A stretch of 6,023 nucleotides of DNA from an uncultured Lachnospiraceae bacterium (GTDB lineage: Bacteria > Bacillota > Clostridia > Lachnospirales > Lachnospiraceae), in assembly GCA_902766655.1 (NCBI GenBank), contig CACXEL010000265.1:1-6023 (forward strand), in the 5' to 3' direction. Both the position numbers and the translations under genes were made by a program. Positions 5,581-6,023 of the stretch are shown here, one piece after another; within the stretch, counting starts at the first letter, position 1, and each line of letters begins with the position of its first letter. The notes below the pieces were generated by a model. That model searched no databases and was not told where the DNA came from. It saw only the letters and a program-made list of their open reading frames with translations.

Positions 5581-5627
5581 TCATTTCCGGGAAATGAGAT
5601 CATTCCGTGTGCCGCACACACATTCCG
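5581..5627. promoter_or_regulatory. Phased CATT(T)CCG repeats and palindromes in the leader of the sortase-pilin gene
   Basis: CATTTCCG at 5582-5589 and CATTCCG at 5601-5607 and 5621-5627 are direct repeats with starts 19 and 20 bp apart, close to two helical turns. The first lies inside a perfect palindrome, TCATTTCC-G-GGAAATGA (5581-5597). Between the second and third is another, GTGTGC-C-GCACAC (5607-5619). They sit between the pilin terminators and the likely start codon, so they may be a protein-binding array or an RNA structure controlling the sortase start. This is inference from pattern only. Confidence 0.4.
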
Positions 5628-5632
5628 GGGAT

Positions 5633-5669
5633 AAAAAAGGCAAAGCCTGGCGAGGGATTTCCCCGCCAG
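5633..5669 (-). terminator. Intrinsic terminator/attenuator between pilin and sortase-pilin genes
   Basis: On the minus strand CTGGCGGGG pairs with CCTCGCCAG (5647-5669 overall, one G-U pair, 5-nt loop). After GCTTTGCC comes a run of six U residues (5633-5638). GGCTTTGCC could itself make a tiny second stem next to the U-run. Partial read-through here would give much more pilin than sortase, the usual stoichiometry in pilus operons. Confidence 0.7.
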
Positions 5670-5670
5670 A

Positions 5671-5706
5671 CTTTTATAAAACGACGGCATGAGGGGTTTC
5701 CGTCGT
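5671..5706 (-). terminator. First hairpin after the pilin stop codon, probable terminator
   Basis: ACGACGG/CCGTCGT (5681-5687/5700-5706) form a 7-bp stem on the minus strand with a 12-nt loop, followed directly by TTTATAAAAG. It starts 18 nt past the pilin stop codon and lies just upstream of a second, stronger terminator, making a tandem pair. The U-tract is interrupted by A, so it may be leaky. Confidence 0.6.
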
Positions 5707-5724
5707 ATCCTACGGATGGATTGT

Positions 5725-6023
5725 TCAGCGGTCGCTCATGCGGCGGGTCACCAGGAGCACGCCTGCGCCGATGACCAGGATGGCGCCGACGACATAGAAG
5801 AGCGTCGTGCCGATACCGCCGGTGCTGGGAAGGATGGTGCCTTCCTGGTTCACAACCTCGAGGCCCCCGTTATTGTAGGTATCATCTGCCGTATATGTGT
5901 CTGCAATCTCGCTTCCATGGTTGAAGGTCGCCATGTTGTTGGCGTCAACAATCGTGACGCTCGTGCGGCTGCTCAGCCTGTTGTAACCGGACGGAGCCTC
6001 GGTCTCCTCGACCCAGTAGGTGC
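5725..6023 (-). CDS. LPXTG-anchored pilin/SpaA-type surface protein, C-terminal part (5' end outside window)
   Basis: The frame is open to the right edge, so only the last 98 residues are visible; the ATG at 5932-5934 is internal to the reading frame. It begins with YWVEETEAPSGY (5983-6018), an exact fit to the E-box (YxLxETxAPxGY) of Gram-positive pilins, whose glutamate promotes intramolecular Lys-Asn isopeptide bonds in CnaB/SpaA-fold domains. A short strand-rich segment follows, then the sorting signal LPSTG (5818-5832), a hydrophobic helix (FYVVGAILVIGAGVLLV) and the basic tail TRRMSDR. This fits a pilus shaft or adhesin subunit that the adjacent class C sortase would cleave between Thr and Gly. 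Whether it is the major pilin cannot be told, because the lysine pilin motif would lie upstream. Tandem terminators follow it. Confidence 0.93.
   Translation of the reverse strand, partial: TYWVEETEAPSGYNRLSSRTSVTIVDANNMATFNHGSEIADTYTADDTYNNGGLEVVNQEGTILPSTGGIGTTLFYVVGAILVIGAGVLLVTRRMSDR

Noticed and set aside
5565..5690. Extension of the sortase-pilin protein to an upstream ATG at 5690
   Set aside because: The extra 42 codons would be encoded by the terminator hairpin and palindromes, there is no ribosome site, and the membrane segment expected at a sortase N-terminus follows directly after the ATG at 5564.
5725..5934. A complete small 69-residue LPXTG protein starting at 5934
   Set aside because: The frame stays open to the window edge and includes the E-box at 5983-6018, so the ATG is internal to a larger pilin.

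Overview
The window looks like a piece of a fairly GC-rich Gram-positive (Firmicutes) chromosome, most likely from the class Clostridia (Lachnospiraceae-like). The signs are LPXTG cell-wall anchors, a pilus-type sortase, strong AAGGAG-type ribosome binding sites, and tRNA genes without an encoded CCA end. The genus cannot be fixed from the sequence alone. All supported genes lie on the minus strand, so the biological order runs from the right edge to the left.

Right half (6023 to about 3050), a pilus/surface-protein cluster. The 3' end of a pilin gene (E-box, LPSTG anchor) enters from the right edge. Two hairpin terminators follow, then a short leader with phased CATTCCG repeats. Next is an unusual gene encoding a class C (pilin-polymerising) sortase joined in frame to a small LPQTG-anchored pilin-like protein, and then a second, smaller sortase. 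This gene ends inside a perfect 42-bp inverted repeat. A GC-rich hairpin with a U-rich tail about 150 nt further on probably closes the transcript. Presumably the pilin is polymerised by the sortase C half and anchored with help of the small LPQTG protein and/or the second sortase, as in other Gram-positive pilus clusters.

Middle (about 2663 to 3255), a roughly 590-bp stretch with no convincing protein gene. It holds several hairpins, AT-rich promoter-like boxes on both strands and a small operator-like palindrome. It may contain the promoter and leader of the housekeeping operon to its left and possibly a plus-strand RNA, but no known RNA family was recognised.

Left half (2662 to 1), housekeeping. 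A compact operon encodes a THUMP-domain RNA methyltransferase, RdgB/HAM1 XTP/dITP pyrophosphatase (4-nt ATGA overlap) and a YfcE/MJ0936-type phosphodiesterase. It ends at another large inverted repeat. Then a consensus sigma-A promoter (TTGACA-17-TATAAT) drives tRNA-Pro(UGG) and tRNA-Gly(UCC).

Three related palindromes, with arms resembling CAGRGACGGACCTT or GGWCCTTWTTCTCAA, sit directly after the stop codons of three genes. They look like copies of one dispersed palindromic repeat family. These repeats and the sortase-pilin fusion are the most interesting items in the window.
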